A DNA stretch of 21,015 nucleotides from IMG/VR virus record IMGVR_UViG_3300035523_000066, positions 1 to 21,015 of that record; one strand, given 5' to 3'. Below the pieces are notes generated by a model. The model saw only the letters and a program-made list of their open reading frames with translations, was not told the DNA's origin and did no database searches. The first letter of the stretch is position 1. Every line of letters begins with the position of its first letter. A program made the translations under genes and the position numbers. The DNA comes from a virus. Positions 20,746 through 21,015 of the stretch are shown here, one piece after another.

Positions 20746-21015
20746 ATGATCAACCTGGAGACTGGCAAATCATTTATCGCAAATAACTGGAAATACCTTT
20801 TAGGCATGATCGTAATTGTAGCCGTGCTTTGGTTTGGCTGGTCGGAGTGGCAGGACTATAAAAATAAACCGATCCCGGCGCCAACCAACACGGTAGTAAC
20901 ACTTCCGCCGCAAGTCATCCATACCAATACTGAAACCGTACGAGAGGTAGCGGTGCAAGCTCCAAGCCAGCAGGGAGCCGTTCTGACGTTCGTGGAGCGC
21001 CAAGGGAAAATGATT
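20746..21015 (+). CDS. Membrane-anchored protein, 3' truncated; possibly spanin-like
   Basis: From ATG 20746 the frame is open to the window end (90 codons seen). It has a short N-terminus (MINLETGKSFIANNWK), one membrane segment (YLLGMIVIVAVLWFGW), then a Pro/Thr/Val-rich exported part (KPIPAPTNTVVTLPPQV) with the segment VAVQAPSQQGAVLTF. AAGGAGG at 20730-20736 is 9 bases upstream. I recognise no family. One N-terminal anchor plus a rod-like outer part directly after lysin fits an inner-membrane spanin for a diderm host, but other lysis or envelope proteins are equally possible. Confidence 0.65.
   Translation, partial: MINLETGKSFIANNWKYLLGMIVIVAVLWFGWSEWQDYKNKPIPAPTNTVVTLPPQVIHTNTETVREVAVQAPSQQGAVLTFVERQGKMI

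Larger units (their letters stand above)
1..21015 (+). mobile_element. Contractile-tailed phage or prophage, structural and lysis region
   Basis: Nearly every gene is a recognisable component of a contractile-tail phage in the conserved order: head, neck, sheath, tube, chaperone, tape measure, baseplate, fibre, lysis. Genes are tightly packed with many 1-26 base overlaps, so late transcription is probably one long left-to-right unit. It is interrupted only by the island at 9003-10950 and a weak terminator near 19573. Terminase, portal, integrase and repressor are not in the window, so whether this is an integrated prophage or a free phage cannot be decided, and both ends are cut. The combination of DUF2184 capsid, DUF3383 sheath, DUF3277 tube, LIC_12616 neck and Gp138 spike is typical of one family of medium-sized myoviruses. 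Confidence 0.9.

Noticed and set aside
1-21015. tRNA, rRNA, CRISPR array, insertion sequence, integrase or att site
   Set aside because: Looked for by eye on both strands; none could be supported.

Overview
The window is part of a contractile-tailed (myovirus-type) prophage or phage genome. It reads almost entirely left to right from head genes through neck, tail, baseplate, tail fibre and a modification cassette to lysis. Strong AAGGAGG-type ribosome binding sites, TTG/GTG starts, and the XhlA-like, LLH-like-holin and amidase lysis set point to a Firmicutes host. A membrane-puncturing Gp138-type spike and an adhesin-E-like exported protein would fit a diderm Firmicute (Negativicutes such as Sporomusa or Pelosinus relatives). 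That host assignment is inference, not proof.

Layout. 1-2146: end of a probable prohead protease/scaffold gene, cement protein, DUF2184-type major capsid protein, small acidic protein. 2156-4135: four head-completion/neck proteins. 4148-6405: tail sheath, tail tube and tail assembly chaperone; the last has a -1-frame extension that is probably made by programmed frameshifting. 6402-9002: tape measure with an embedded lytic transglycosylase domain, closed by a strong bidirectional terminator. 9003-10950: an AT-rich moron island of five small genes on both strands. It includes a secreted adhesin-E-like protein and a DUF2513-like gene broken by a single-base indel; these two share a 19-base promoter element. 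10953-15904: baseplate (Dit-like, plug, hub, spike, gp25-like wedge, J/gp47, DUF2612). 15917-16417: short tail fibre. 19614-21015: lysis genes (XhlA-like, LLH-like holin, amidase, and the start of a membrane protein).

The most unusual part is 16428-19533, between the tail fibre and lysis genes. A GDSL/SGNH hydrolase carries a C-terminal domain of 26 cysteines in 96 residues, spaced only as C-x3-C or C-x2-C. It is followed at once by a small helical protein and a radical SAM/SPASM enzyme of the peptide-maturase type, the last two overlapping by 8 bases. I read this as a phage-borne, RiPP-like protein modification system. The maturase would install thioether or other radical crosslinks on the cysteine domain of a tail-associated enzyme, rather than on a short precursor peptide. 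A small cysteine-containing protein of unknown role lies just upstream and overlaps the hydrolase gene.

Other structure: a 22-base perfect palindrome with a T-run inside the hub gene, an 11-bp-arm hairpin inside the tape measure gene, and an inverted repeat covering the ribosome binding site of the last gene. I saw no tRNA, rRNA, CRISPR array, insertion sequence, integrase or attachment site.
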